A stretch of DNA of 64,000 nt, from contig JAJLRJ010000010.1 of assembly GCA_024195265.1 (NCBI GenBank), positions 34,054,176 through 34,118,175 on the forward strand, given 5' to 3'. Position numbers and translations under genes: made by a program. Shown in pieces: positions 36,493 through 48,341 of this stretch (the first letter of the stretch is position 1; every line of letters starts with the position of its first letter). The notes below the pieces were generated by a model, which saw only the letters and a program-made list of their open reading frames with translations, was not told the DNA's origin and searched no databases. The stretch comes from Dendrophyllia cribrosa. Its lineage: Eukaryota; Cnidaria; Anthozoa; Scleractinia; Dendrophylliidae.

Positions 36493-38195
36493 CACTACAT
36501 GCCATAATAAACTCTGGGAGTGAATGGGTTTTCAGGTCTTATAATGGTTTTGTCTTAGTATAATGCTTGAAAAAATGCTAGTAATGTGCAAAAGCGTACA
36601 TGTAGGAGTCGGTACCCAAATACAATCTGACTGTTATTCGTTTCGATCTATAAATTTCATTCCATTTAATTCACTTCAATTTGTTTCACTCATTTCGCTC
36701 CTTATTAGCGCCACTGGACTGATAAGTCCTCGTTTTGCTCATAACAACACGGTCAGTTGTCGTCTCGGCAAAGATTTCAAGTTAGCCTCCAACGATTTTT
36801 ATCTTATGTAAATAGAGGTTTATAAGAAATCAAAAAGGGAAAATGGGGGGAAAAAGTTAAAACGAAAAAATATAAGCAAATGTATTGCTGTTATAGTAAA
36901 TGATGATGTGACGTTTTGGAGAAAGAAAATACAGTTAGATCCTGAAGCTCATCAGGACATTCAAAAGATGAGCTCTAGAGTAGACTGCTTTCAGTCTCTT
37001 CCTGAATATTCAGTTTCTTTCTGAACAATCGAGTAGTCGAGCTAATCACGCGCGCGTGCAAAGGATACGCGAGGTAAAACGAACTCGACTATCACCGCGA
37101 GAAATAAACCACTGCGATGACTGCCAGTACCTAGCATTCTAACACTAAAGCCAGTGGAATGAATCCTTATTTTATCCTTAACCCAGTATGTACAACTGCC
37201 ACCTTCGAACAAACTTGTCTGACAATTGGGTGAGCTTCCACCTTCGTATGTTTTCCAATCAGTCCACTAAGGAAATAAAATCGACCCAATCGTAGTTGTA
37301 ATCCGGCTCGCACAGCTCACGGCAGAATGTTAACAGAGAAAAGCGAAGAGCACGCGGGAGAATAGACCATTGAGCTTGCATAGAAGTGTTTCACATCATT
37401 TGATCCCGGAAAAAATAGGAAGAACACGATCCCTTGTTTGCAGAACACCGACCTGACAACCAATTCATGCATTCAGGGTATTTTGCGGGTTAAGAAACAA
37501 AAAAATCATATCTTCCCTTTTGGCGTGCTTACCTTGAATTCGAATGGTTAATGGATGACTCAGTTAACTGGAAGCATCCCTGAAATGAGTCGCAAACGAT
37601 CCTCCAATATCCACCCAGCTTGATGGAGTTTATTTTCTTAACAGCGTTTAAAAATTGTCGAGCTGGCCGGATTCTGTAGTTATCAGTATAGATATTCTGT
37701 AGCTATTATGTTTTTTGGCGAATCATTTGTTAGCTTAAACAAATTGTGGGCTTATAACCTACAGACGATATCGCTTTAATCCATATAAAGATATCAAATT
37801 TAGTTGTACTCATCTCCTAAAATAATTTTTAGACCATTCAACACAAGGCTTAGATTTTTTTTTCTTTATAGGGCTTTTGGTACATCGTAACGCTGTCATG
37901 TAATTCCCCAAAGATCTTATAGTGCGGACAGTGAAGCGTACAGCGTTGTATCGTTGTATCGTTGCATTGCGTGGTAGTGAATAACAGTGATTTTAAATTT
38001 AATGAGCTTATGGATTTTTTTCATGTTTGCACGTTTTACCTGACCCCACAAGCAGCAATTAGAGATACCTTTACTACAGGTGTCCCATACCAACATTGCA
38101 ATAATCGAAGCGTGACTCAGCCCTAGACTATCATTTTACGTTTGACATTTTATCGAAAGTTAAAAGACTATCGCTTTGCTCAATTGCGCCGACGG
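36493..38195. other. Intergenic DNA without supported genes
   Basis: No frame longer than about 80 codons has recognisable content. The sequence is mixed AT-rich and unique. Confidence 0.35.
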
Positions 38196-38281
38196 AACCA
38201 ATCAATCAATCAATCAATCAGTCAGTCAGTCAGTCAATCAGTCAGTCAGTCAGTCAGTCAGTCAATCAATCAATCAATCAT
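38196..38281. repeat. (TCAA/TCAG)n microsatellite
   Basis: About 20 tetranucleotide units switch between AATC and AGTC phases. The serine/glutamine-rich frame through it is spurious. Confidence 0.9.
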
Positions 38282-39846
38282 CATACAAATAATGGTCCAG
38301 AACGTTACTTCCCGCAAAAGTTTTTTTTGCTCTGCCTAAAAAAGGTTTCGCTTTTTGCCGACCATCAAAAAAGTCCTCACTAAACTCTTTCACCCCAAAA
38401 AAGTCACCACAAAATTTTTAACCCCAAAACATCCTCAGATCGCAAATTTCAAACCCAAATTAAAAAGGCCTTCGCTTCGCACCTCCCCCTAGTACCTAAG
38501 TACTCCCACTCCAATGGGATTTAGTCCCGAGTACGTCGAGTGGCTCTACAGTCAACGATGCATCGAGCCAAGGAAACTGTTTGAAATATTTGATAACCAA
38601 GCAATTATCTCTATGTGGTCCCCGCCCCCGAAAAAAAAACCTGTTCAGGAAAATCCTTTAATATCGGTAGCTATAGGCATTAAGTACGTTAGAAATCCTT
38701 TTGATTTTGAAGTCTGATGTTATATGGATTATTTAAACTAAACAAACATGATACGTTTCTGAGCAACTTTTAAGTGGTTTATCAGGCGCGGAACATGCGC
38801 CATTATGATATCAGTCCCGATTTTTATTCACGTGAAATGCTTCCCATTTAATTTCTTTAGGCTAGGATATCACCCTACAACATGGAGTGAACAAGGTAAT
38901 GGTATCAAACACGCGCTAGATAGTTATTTGCCTGCAATTAACAACCCGAATCTTTGAGGGGTATTAAGAGATTCAGGATGGCTACCCTCCAGTTTGGCAG
39001 GGTAATGTCATATGACTATTGTCATCTATTTTGAGTACGACCTTGAAAGTCCAAACACTAAGTCCAAATAAATTGCTCTCTCTCTCTCTCTTGTAAGGTT
39101 GTCTAAAGTCTTAGTTCACTAAATCAGGCTATGAATATATGGCTTTGTCAGGCCACAAACGTGCGCTCGCTTAAGCGCTTTCAAAAAATATGCTACTCAT
39201 GTCGAATAAAGTCTATTAATAGCATCTAACAAAAATGCGAAAAATGTGAACAAAAAGGTGAACAAAAATGCGCTCGTGGATCGACAAAGGATGCAGGTCA
39301 AACCCCAATATTTTCCTGTAAGTTAAACATTTACTTACAGGAGATAAAAAACACGTTTCAAATTTTGTAAAGTTTCACTCTTAATTTGATTTTTTTTAGC
39401 CAAAAAAGCGTCATGTTTCCACTTTAAAATAATGGCTGGCTAACATTAGTTGAAGTAAAAGAGTTGCAAATAGACCAAAACATCCCACATGCACATGTGT
39501 TACTTACAAAACCCCTGAATGAGGACTGCAAGTATCCAGTAAAGCCATATATGACATGCCAAATATTGACCCTGACTCAACATTCAGTAAATACTCCTAC
39601 AGCTGTATTTGCGTGTTAAGAACATGTAAATACATTATTTACTGAATTATCCCCCCCCCCCCCCTCTATTTCAATGACTGCTAGACAGAAAATTTCTGCA
39701 AATTATGCATTTTTTTAAATTTAGATCTTTGAAATCTAACATTAAAGAAGGGATGTCACCAGGCTAGATTGGCTTTGGCAGCAAAGAACGAGTTAAGGGT
39801 GGTCTCTAACAGGAGGTTCAACTGTAATTTCTTACATGTATAGTAC
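38282..39846. other. Intergenic DNA with simple repeats
   Basis: Contains an A/C-rich stretch with repeated CCCCAAAA near 38390-38430, a (CT)n run near 39076 and a poly-C run at 39651-39664. A 67-codon plus-strand frame at 38514 is not recognised. Further 3' exons of the gene ending at 39847 may lie here but I could not identify them. Confidence 0.35.
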
Positions 39847-41783
39847 CTGAAGTAGGAGGAACGGGTTCCGGTATTTTCCACGGCCATGGTACTGGCCATC
39901 GCTTCAAGTTACACATTGTATGACCACTATTTCCTGGAGGAAACAAATAGTCACAATGCAATTTTGTTGGTTTCCAAAACGTCTGCGCAGTCACGATTGA
40001 CTCGACCTCTTGCAGAATCAGTCCCTGCAAGGCAAATGAACCGCAGATGTGTTTGCAGTGCATGGAGGCAGGCGGGTGTAACACAGGTACCTCTCAATAT
40101 CAGGTGAACATTTGGAGTCTATTACGGCCTGCAGAATGGTAAACTAACCCTAACCTTCTGATCTTCTGTCGGCAGAAAGGTTTTATCATAGTGGAGGTCA
40201 GCAGAGTATTTGTTGGATGTCACTTTGTAGCAGATGTTTCTGGCAGAAACTAAAAAATAATCAAAGAGTTTTAAACGGAAAAAAGAGAAGTGAATTTTAT
40301 ATTTTGGGGCTATCTTAAATTCAAAGGGTAAAATTATGTTAAACTTTGTCTTTCATGAATGAGGAATAACCACCATCACAAACATCAGTCATGGGTATAA
40401 GGCAACTGAAAATGAATTGACACAATGTTGGCAGCAAATTTCTGTTTCCGTCATATGGGAAATCTAATGATGAGCGTTGTTTCCAAAAGAACTTGTCACA
40501 AAGATCTCAAAACAAAAACATATATTATATATTTTTTAATGTATTACATGTACGGCTGATCCAATCAATTTAAGATATAAGGTCGACGTCTTATTATTTG
40601 CATCAGGCATTGTACAATGTAAATACATGTAAGGAGTTTATAAGCAACCACGTCTGCAACACCAAAGAAAATTTGAAAAAACATTGTGTTCTTTTAAACT
40701 TGTCTACTGCATTACTTGACTTTGGAACAATTATTGTTCCAATTTGTTTAATTTGTCTAACGTGACTTTTAACTGTCTTGTAGACGGAACGTGTTGCGTG
40801 TCAGACACAGGGCCCGTCTCAAATATCGTGTTTGAGTCGACGGATGATGATTAATGTTCTCCACAAAACCTAGAAGTACATAACTGTATAATTTAATCAT
40901 TCAACATTGATGTTTTGCAGGAAATGCAAAGAAATGTACCAAAATGTAAAAAGTGCATACAAAAGCATTGTTTTCATCCATTAAACCCATTGTTTTGTGC
41001 AGTGTTGCTTCTGTCACCGTCGTGGTTGCGGAGCTCCCTACTTAAAGTGTAATATGGCTGTAAGTCGCTGTTTTCCTTAAAATAAAAAGACAAAAAAATG
41101 TCGTTGGCATACATAAATTACTTAAACCTACAACCGTGGCCAAAATGTTTGGGACACTTGTCACTTTTTCCTTTTAAAACAGAAAAAAATAATATCCCCC
41201 CCCCCCCCCCCCCCCCCGGTGACCAAAGTTGGGTGTCAGGAGTCAAAGATGTCTCACGGATCTTGACAGTTTATGAACTTCAACCTTGTTTAGGGGGGGT
41301 GGGGGGGGGGGGGGGGGGGGGGACGTTGAAAGATGGTTTGGGTGAATATTCATTATCGCTCATTTTTAGTTTGTGCAAAGAAAACGTTATTGAAAAGTGA
41401 AGTGTCCCTTAACATTTTAAAGCCACTTAGCATGATGCACTTGTTTGAGGTTTTTATCATACACTGGTAGAAGATCACAAAGCAGGTGCAATTGTCATTC
41501 CCGCATGTTGAAGCCGCTTGCAATAGACTTTTACACCTTTCAGCAAAATCCAAACAAACTTGTCGACAAGGTGACATGGGTCTACCAATTCCTTTTATGC
41601 ATTTTGGAAGGAACAAGGAGCAGAGAATTAAGCTGCTGTGAGGCAAGCAGTAGCGCAAATGAGAAAGAGGTTGGTCAAGGAGTTTTCGTTTAGTATCTTG
41701 GAATTGTTTACCAAATTTTGCAGTTAATGTATAACCTGCATTGGCGCATGATGCTATGGTTATCTTTTCAAAGGTGCCGATAG
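39847..41783 (-). CDS. Partial multi-exon gene with Frizzled-type cysteine-rich domain
   Basis: Three consecutive exons are supported by splice sites and phase: 41783-41463, 40249-40155 and 40024-39847. The first encodes most of a Frizzled CRD: SCANAGYTL, then LRYCLPHSSLILCSLFLPKC, PMSPCRQVCLDFAERCKS, and a cysteine-rich end. In the family this ~110-residue disulfide-bonded extracellular domain binds Wnt or other lipidated ligands. The second exon (NICYKVTSNKYSADLHYDKT) and third (CDYLFPPGNSGHTMCN, then a P/W-rich stretch) are not recognised. Intron phases are 1, 0 and then 1. No signal-peptide exon upstream, nor later exons, were found. It is probably a secreted or membrane protein; the exon joins are my inference. 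Confidence 0.6.
41195..41322. repeat. Paired poly-C and poly-G tracts in an intron
   Basis: A run of ~21 C (41197-41217) and a G-rich run of ~39 (41284-41322, two interruptions) are about 65 bp apart in the intron between the first two exons of the Frizzled-domain gene. Opposite-strand runs this close can pair. It is probably a poly-C MITE relic. Confidence 0.7.
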
Positions 41784-42172
41784 CTGTTGAAAAACAAAAT
41801 TATCAACATAAACTTATATTAAGAACATAAATTTTAAAAAAATGTCAACTGAATGTCATGAAAATTTTCTTCTTTGGTTTCTACATACAAATTTATTTTT
41901 AGTGCACTTACATATGTACGTAGTTGGCGCAATTTGTAAAAAAAAAGTTAGTGGAACATCAACTTATAAAAACATCTACTCCAAGTGCAAGTGATTTAAT
42001 TTATCCTAAAATAATTAAACTTATTAGTAATAATTACTGATAAGTTTAACACCAAGTGCACAGTGCTACTGCGTAGGACTTCATTCTTAATACATATGTA
42101 ACTATTCGAAATTACCAGCATGAAATGAATATGGCACTACTGAATACAATGTCTCTCCTCTTGGTGTTCTAC

Positions 42173-42177
<5 letters not shown>

Positions 42178-42229
<52 letters not shown>
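42178..42229. repeat. (AT)n microsatellite, ~26 units
   Basis: Pure alternating AT over 52 bases. Confidence 0.95.
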
Positions 42230-42231
<2 letters not shown>

Positions 42232-42639
42232 GCATTTTGTCACTTAGTTACTAAGGTACTTAGTTTTAATTTGGGGCAGCTTTGATACTAAATGTCAAAA
42301 TACCCATGGCAAAATAGCAGGGGCAGGTCCAGGAAATTCAGAATCAGGGGCTAACGGCTTTAGTAATCACAGCTAGGGTGCTATCTCACTCTATAGCTGC
42401 AACAACCTTAAAAACAAATATAAAAACATGTCCCAGACACTGGTTGTATTCAGCGGTAGTTTCTCAAGGTTATAAATTGAACTATATAGCTAGTGGTCTG
42501 AACTAGATAATTTCTGTAAAGTGGGCCCTATAATGAAATATCTTCATATCTTCCATGGTTAATTGTTGAGATTTTAGTTTTAAGTGTTTATTGTAATTTT
42601 CCCGGAACGAGAAAAACAAAACCTACAAACTGGAACAAA

Positions 42640-42800
42640 AATATAAGCGGAGCTCTGCGGGCCGAAGGCCCGCGCGGAGCCCCATACTCATAGAACTAAA
42701 CCTATGCCCGTCATTTTCCATGGTAATGGCTAGCGGAATGTTTCGCGGGCGCGTGCGCTGCCCGCGCTCGGCGGCCCGTGTTGGACGTATGACGTCATAC
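42640..42800. promoter_or_regulatory. CpG-rich segment with CRE site
   Basis: In AT-rich surroundings this stretch is rich in CpG. It has a GC hairpin (GCGGGCCGAAGGCCCGC) and a consensus cAMP-response element TGACGTCA at 42790-42797. Exon-like sequence ending in a donor (TTGAAG|GTAAAA at about 42894) follows on the plus strand. It could be a promoter or a GC-rich repeat; no coding exon is confirmed. Confidence 0.3.
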
Positions 42801-43860
42801 AACATCCGAGATGTTTGTTTTCATTATAATTACGGATTTCCCAACCAAAGAAGCGGAGATTTAAAGAATTTCCAAGCAAGCGAGGGACTTGAAGGTAAAA
42901 CAGATTACATTTTTTGATGGGAAGTTATGTTGATATCAATCTGTGATTGACTTTTTCTTTGTGTTCTTGTGTAGTTTTGGAGAATTGTTTTTTAAACGTG
43001 CTTAAATTCAGTTGCATCGATTTCTTGAATTTCATCCAAGGCAGCTCGAACTCGATGCGTTATAAATGGTACGCGTTTTGCTTTTAAACATAAACTAATG
43101 CAGATTTGAATAAAATTTTTCGAAAGAGGATTGTGTTGTCCATTTTTATGTGTTTGTTCATTCATTACATAGATTGAAAAGCGATTTTATAGTTCTATCT
43201 TCACTCGCGTCGCGTTATGCAAATCTGTTTGTGTATTTTTGCAATTTTGATTTCCAAATCAGTTTCTCGGGCAATTTTTGACAAGCAACAACTGTATTTT
43301 ATTCGGAAAGTAGTCGTACTAGTTATTGTAGACGGAGAAAATTGTTTTTGTGAACTTTTATACGGTCTAAATGTACTGTGCAGACGGTCGCGTAATACTG
43401 TTTTTGAGAATTGCTAAAATTGAAAAATAGCCCGGTCGTCAATCTTAATTCTTGTCCTTCCGACCTTTCACCTTAGTTAAGTTTCACCTTAGTTAAGCTT
43501 GTTCGTGCGACGCTGTTAGGCTCAGCCTATCTATCTATCTATATTTATATATATATATATATATTAGAAAAGTGAACTCGTTTGTTCATATTCAGCACCT
43601 ACATTTCCGTTTTGAAGTATTTTTCACTAAGAAAAAAGCACTTCTCAAGTATTTGTTGACTCGTCCCCAGTCGTCTCTCAATTAACGAGAAAGGCGCGAC
43701 TGAGGGGTAATGGGAAGGAGGAAAGAGGGGAGACGTCGTCTTTCCCTTTCCTTTTCCTTCTTCCCATTAGACTACCAGTGGTCCCTCATTGACACGGGTC
43801 GGGTTGCTTCTCATATACTGGGTACTGAAATAGTTAATCATTACAAATAGTAAAGGAATA

Positions 43861-44051
43861 TGGGCACAGAGGAACGGTGGGCACAGAGAAACAGTGGGCA
43901 CAGAGGAACAGTGGGCACAGAGGAACGGTGGGCACAGAGGAACAGTGGGAACAGAGGAACAGTGGGCACAGAGGAACAGTGGGCACAGAGGTACAGTTGG
44001 CACAGGGGGAGGAACAGTGGGCACAGAGGAACGGTGGGCACAGAGGAACAG
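43861..44051. repeat. 17-bp minisatellite, ~11 copies
   Basis: The unit is GGGCACAGAGGAACAGT with A/G variants and one shifted copy. Because 17 is not a multiple of 3, all three frames are open; these frames are not genes. Confidence 0.93.
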
Positions 44052-44172
44052 TCGCATCCCGTCCCCACCTGAATTTTCACTCCCATTTTAAGCCAAATAA
44101 ATAATAATAAAAGAAATAAGCCAAATCCCGGATCCCGAGCAACGTTTTGTGCAACCCGACTGTCTCCGACAT

Positions 44173-44809
44173 AATGGATGAGTCGATTCCAGCAGTGCGC
44201 ATTTCCCCCCCCCCCCCCCCCCCCCCCCGGGCCAACCCCCGGACATTTGCGTTTTTTAAAAAAAAAAATTGTAGATTCCCCACGGTGGGGACAAGTAAGC
44301 TATTCAAATTCCCCGCGGTCGGGCCAAAAAGAATGGTAAATGCCCCACCCCCGGGTTCATACAGTTCAAGTTTAAATAGCGTTTGTCTTGTAGCTAGAGT
44401 CAGTGAACAGACTAGAGTACTGTTGAGGAAAAATGAGGTTTATTTAATATATTCATCCGTTTTCATCTATTAAATCATGCAGTACAAGTTTTAATGTTGT
44501 TTATAAAACAACAAAACGGTCAAACATACCTTTAAAAATGTCTACAAGCTTTTCTGGCCCTTGCTGGGCCAGCAATTCTCCGACAAACTCCTCGTTCTTG
44601 CCAATAAAGTCCTTGAAGGATGCCATGTTTGAAGAGTTGTCAAAGGCGAGGCCGAAGCCACATGGCTGTCAAATTCTCCGGGGTAAATGACGGGTGTGCT
44701 TATACCCGCCCCCCGGGGCCAAGCTAGATTTACTCATGCCCCACCCCGGGATAGCAACATGTGTAAATGGCCTGGGGGGATAGGCACTGCTGGAATTGAC
44801 TCATCCATA
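44173..44809. mobile_element. ~640-bp inverted-repeat element with poly-C core
   Basis: GGATGAGTCGATTCCAGCAG near 44173 is mirrored near 44809 (CTGCTGGAATTGACTCATCC). Inside are a 24-bp poly-C run and CCCCACCCCCGGG-type blocks on both sides. It also encloses the small first exon at 44530-44626. Confidence 0.55.
44530..44626 (-). CDS. Short first coding exon, unknown protein
   Basis: ATG at 44626 opens 32 codons (MASFKDFIGKNEEF..., then LLAQQGPEKLVDIF) and ends at a good donor, AAAG|GTATGT, in phase 1. The composition is that of a soluble amphipathic helix pair. A start in a plausible context plus the donor make it look like a real first exon. No downstream exon was recognised, and it sits inside an inverted-repeat element, so it could be a mobile gene fragment. 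Confidence 0.4.
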
Positions 44810-44956
44810 GCCTGTATACAACCTCCCCCTACCGTGAGAGGAGGGAGCTGCTGCACACTGGCTATGAATAAAGGGGGTTATAGTTTTTAAGGAAACTGTA
44901 CTGCGTCTGTTGGTGAGTCAAACATGAAAATTTGGTTTTAACAACTGAGTTGATAA

Positions 44957-45710
44957 CCCCCCGGGGGCGGGAGGGGGGCACTCAACAAAGTTTTGTACGG
45001 GGATGCTCCGCCCCGAGGTCTAAACCCTTACCCGTTTAGTTCAAGCGGGATGAGTCTCATGTCTCATGAGACTCATCCCGCTTGAACTGCAGCCTACCAT
45101 CAATGCTTCCCGTCGAAAAGCACGCGAGGCCTTTTTAATTCACAGAGGGAACACTTTGTCACCAGAAGGCATTAACCGAAGGAACGAACGCTGAACTCAT
45201 TTTGTATCATACACTATATATGTCATATATTATTTTTATCTTATGTTTACAAGTGCGCTGTCTACATGTCATGTATTAGCCAATCATTTATAACCATGTA
45301 ATTTTCAAATTTTAGGAGCCGTTACAATATTTTCTTTCAGTACAGCCCTGGCCCTGAGGAAGACTAATACTATTAGTCGAAATATTGGCCATTAATAAAT
45401 CTGCCCTTTGCCGTAGTGCCAGCCTTGCATTCAGTTTTGTATTTTTAATTGAAAATGGTACCCCTTTCATATACCGTTTTTGACAGAAAAGGTACCCCTT
45501 TCATATACCTTTCTATAATACTTAAATGGCAGTTTTCCCTACCCTGTTTTATACTTCAACTCGTGTTTTCCCAACCCTTTCCTATACTTCGTGAAATCCC
45601 TACCCTTTCATATACTTCAACTCGTGAAATCCCTACCCTTTTATATACCTTCAGCTTAAAAAGGTACCCCTTTTGGGCGGAGCATCCCCATATAGCCCAT
45701 TATAGTGAGT

Positions 45711-45744
<34 letters not shown>
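44957..45744. mobile_element. Poly-C MITE split by a Penelope fragment
   Basis: GGGGATGCTCCGCCC at about 44999 and GGGCGGAGCATCCCC at about 45676 are inverted. The right half contains repeated TACCCCTTTCATATACC-like motifs and ends in 28 or more C. The Penelope-like remnant at 45037-45436 interrupts it. Confidence 0.65.
45037..45436 (+). mobile_element. Penelope-like element 3' fragment
   Basis: After a perfect 24-bp hairpin (AGTTCAAGCGGGATGAGTCT and its complement, ending about 45088), a frame encodes REAFLIHRGNTLSPEGINRR and stops at about 45193. This pattern fits the tail after the GIY-YIG endonuclease of Penelope-type elements. The 3' region has CCTGAGGAAGACTAATACT and TAGTCGAAATATTGG, another typical trait. 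Strong 5' truncation and a small inverted duplication at the 5' end are common for this class. Class assignment is from memory. Confidence 0.6.
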
Positions 45745-45745
<1 letters not shown>

Positions 45746-45802
45746 GTTGATAAGGTAACTGGCCACCGTTAAACGATTAAAAAATCTGACGTTGCGAGCG
45801 CT

Positions 45803-46150
45803 AGCCCCCGGGGGAGGTACTCTGTATTTTTTGGGGTGGGGGTGTGCCTCTGGAACTCTGAAACCCTTAACCTACACCAGACCATATTAAGCTGATTTTA
45901 CAACCCTATTCTAGACTAGACACCGAAAATCCCTACCTTATCCCAGACTTGCTATTTTTAGAACAGTATCACCATTACAGTCAAATATACGCTAATCAAA
46001 ACGATATCTTACAACGCCATATTTCCGTTTCTCTCTTCCGAGTTTCAATTCCTATTCTAGACTTAATTCTTCATACCACTGATCAGTTTCCCGGCAAATG
46101 ATACCCTGTTCTAGACCAAAACTCTCTGATTTCCACACCCTATCCCAGAC
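45803..46150. mobile_element. Degenerate MITE (GGAGGTACTC type)
   Basis: It starts GGGGGAGGTACTCTG and contains TGAAACCCTTAACC, with blocks matching the element near 48342 (CTCTGAAACCC, CACACCATATT-like, TTCTAGA). It is related to the other poly-C elements. The right boundary is uncertain. Confidence 0.5.
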
Positions 46151-47406
46151 TAAGTGGTTGAAACATTCTCGTCAGCGGTGGTCAGCGGATGACGTAATTA
46201 AAAAAACGGGGAGGCCAAACGAGAATGGAAGTTGTCGACACCGTCGAATGCCGTATGTTTCAGTTTTTTTAAGTTATACATTACGCATGCGCTATTGTAA
46301 TAGAGCTCAAATTTCAAAAAATGACAGTAAGTTATGTATCTTTATTTGTGGTAACAATTTAATACAAAAATATTTACACTTGTCTTATAAAAAAATTAAT
46401 ATAATTTACAGCTGAGATAGTAATTTCGATGAAAGAGACTGAGAAACGCTTCAAGAAACAAATTCATTTATAGTTCAACTTGAACTCAATGATTAATTAG
46501 TTCTTTTAGCGTCCCCACAGACGAGAAAGATGGTTTTCAATAGACATTAGTCATACTGCTTTCTTCAAACGGGAGCAATTAAATTATAAAGAGCCAAAAA
46601 AACGTTCCACCGAAACTATTTAGTTGGCGTCACTGCGATTTCTTACATGGAAAAATGGATGACTGATATTGTCGATGACTCTCATCGCGCACGGTTTCTG
46701 TTGTTGTTGTTGTTGTTGCCGATAACTCTTTATAACTGAAGACGCCTAGTACATTAGTCAGGATCGGTAACAATTCCACCCCTCGTCTGTCGAGGCCCTT
46801 ATTGTTAAGCTTATATCTGCTTTAACAGGTAATCGGTCCTGGCTTTACTTTACATTTAAATTGTAAGGAAAAGCTTGATGCGGAACATTGTTTTGGCTCT
46901 TTTTGAGCTAAAAATACGATCTCCAAGATGAATTAATCCTCAAATAAGACTGAACACTAAGATCATGAGAGATACTCAATATTTCTCATTGCAGTCAGAC
47001 AGCCGCGGGTCAGCAGCTTAATACACCCACGCATGTTCAGACCAGTTCACTGACGCTCTGACTCATTTCACTTGGTTGCACACGTGACGACGGTCTCCTT
47101 TCCAAAGTCTGCACTATGCATAGAGACCAAACCTAACAATATCAGGAAAAACATACAAAGGGAATTATTATTTAATGATGGCAAAACAAAAAATAAAACA
47201 TCCAACAACGGTATAACAAGTAACTGTATTTGCAAAGACCACCGTAACGAAATAGAGGCACCGGATCCTGTAGTAAAGGATCTAGTCAGCTATAAAATAA
47301 TTAAAACGAAAACGAGAATGCAAGGGACCGTGAACGAAAATGCTGCTGGTATACGTAGGATCTGTGAGAGATCTGATCAGCCAAAAATAAACAAAATGCT
47401 ATAAGA
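46151..47406. other. Intergenic DNA
   Basis: A (GTT)n run occurs near 46700. A 110-codon plus-strand frame at 47072-47404 has no recognisable domain and ends next to a foldback repeat; I do not call it a gene. Confidence 0.35.
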
Positions 47407-47560
47407 AGCAAGGGCTGACAACTGCGTAGGAAAAGTAACGCAACAATGTCATGATTGAGACCAAACCGAAAGTTTAAATGCAACTGTGGACAGCTGTTTG
47501 GTCTCAATCATGCCATTGTTGCGTTACTTTTTCTACGCAGTTGTTAGCCCTTCCTTTTTA
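47407..47560. mobile_element. ~150-bp foldback element
   Basis: Arms of about 60 bp (GACAACTGCGTAGGAAAAGT and GTAACGCAACAATG, with their complements) are separated by ~35 bp. It would form a long hairpin and is non-coding. Confidence 0.8.
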
Positions 47561-47761
47561 TACAGTAGTATAAAATAATTAAACGAAAGGAAGGCTGATA
47601 AACGATACAGAAACGACTATATTTTACAAATAACACGAGAAAACAACATAACTGAGTGAAAATCGCCTATGACGCTCATTACTTTTATGTGGGACGCCCC
47701 GGCCCCCGACCCCTGACCCCCGGCCCCGTCCCCTCCCCCTCCCCTCACCGAAGAGAATTTT

Positions 47762-48314
47762 TCAGTCTTTGAGGCCTTTTGTGCTATTTACAGTTGTACT
47801 TACTATAATTCCAAATAGTATAAGAAGAATTGCTCCTAGTATTCCTGCTATCACTGCAATGACCTTTACATCAGGAAGACCTTTCACAGTGGTCGGTGTG
47901 GCGGTCGGTATCGCAGGCGTGTTTGTGAAGCTAGATTGCGTGACAGATATCGTCGTTGTTGGTAACGCAATTGTCTCAGAAAGAGTCACGGTCTTTGTAT
48001 ATTTTGAGAATGACGAGCTTTTTCTTCTACTTGACATGGATGAAGTGAAAGGAACAAAAGAAGTATTGACGTTTGTTGTAAAGGAAATCATTTTAGTCGC
48101 ATAAAGAGTCGCAGAGCTTGCTGTATTGTTGGGTTGCATGATTGTTGATGAAGGGGAAACCAATAAAGTAGGTGAAAGTGTAGCGTTGGAGGCTTGAGTG
48201 ACTTGAATCCTGCCGCCGAGGAGAACTAAAATAGCTACCGATGTAAATGTAAAAACACAGAGAATAAATGAGATTTTGCTTGATACATACTGAACTGGAC
48301 ACTTAACCAAAATT
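47762..48314 (-). CDS. Terminal exon of a Ser/Thr-rich (mucin-like) membrane protein
   Basis: The frame follows a CCCCAG acceptor at 48315-48317 and runs ~183 codons to a stop. It begins with a hydrophobic stretch (FILCVFTFTSVAILVLLGG) that could be a signal peptide or anchor. About 110 residues rich in Ser, Thr and Pro follow, with N-glycosylation motifs (NAT, NNT, NTS). It ends in a second membrane span (VIAVIAGILGAILLILFGII) and a short tail. No ATG lies in frame upstream, so the start must be in another exon. The architecture suggests a glycosylated surface protein. No family recognised. Confidence 0.45.
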
Positions 48315-48341
48315 CTGGGGCATTTATATTAATTCTATATA

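Noticed and set aside
38514..38717. 67-codon frame beginning MGFSPEYVEWLYSQ
   Set aside because: Composition is plausible but it is short, has no partner exons and no recognised domain.
43767..44104. Repetitive frames on both strands (GTEEQWAQRNSGH type)
   Set aside because: They result from the 17-bp minisatellite being open in every frame.
44147..44473. 108-codon proline-rich frame
   Set aside because: Runs through a poly-C tract and MITE sequence with no domain or splice support.
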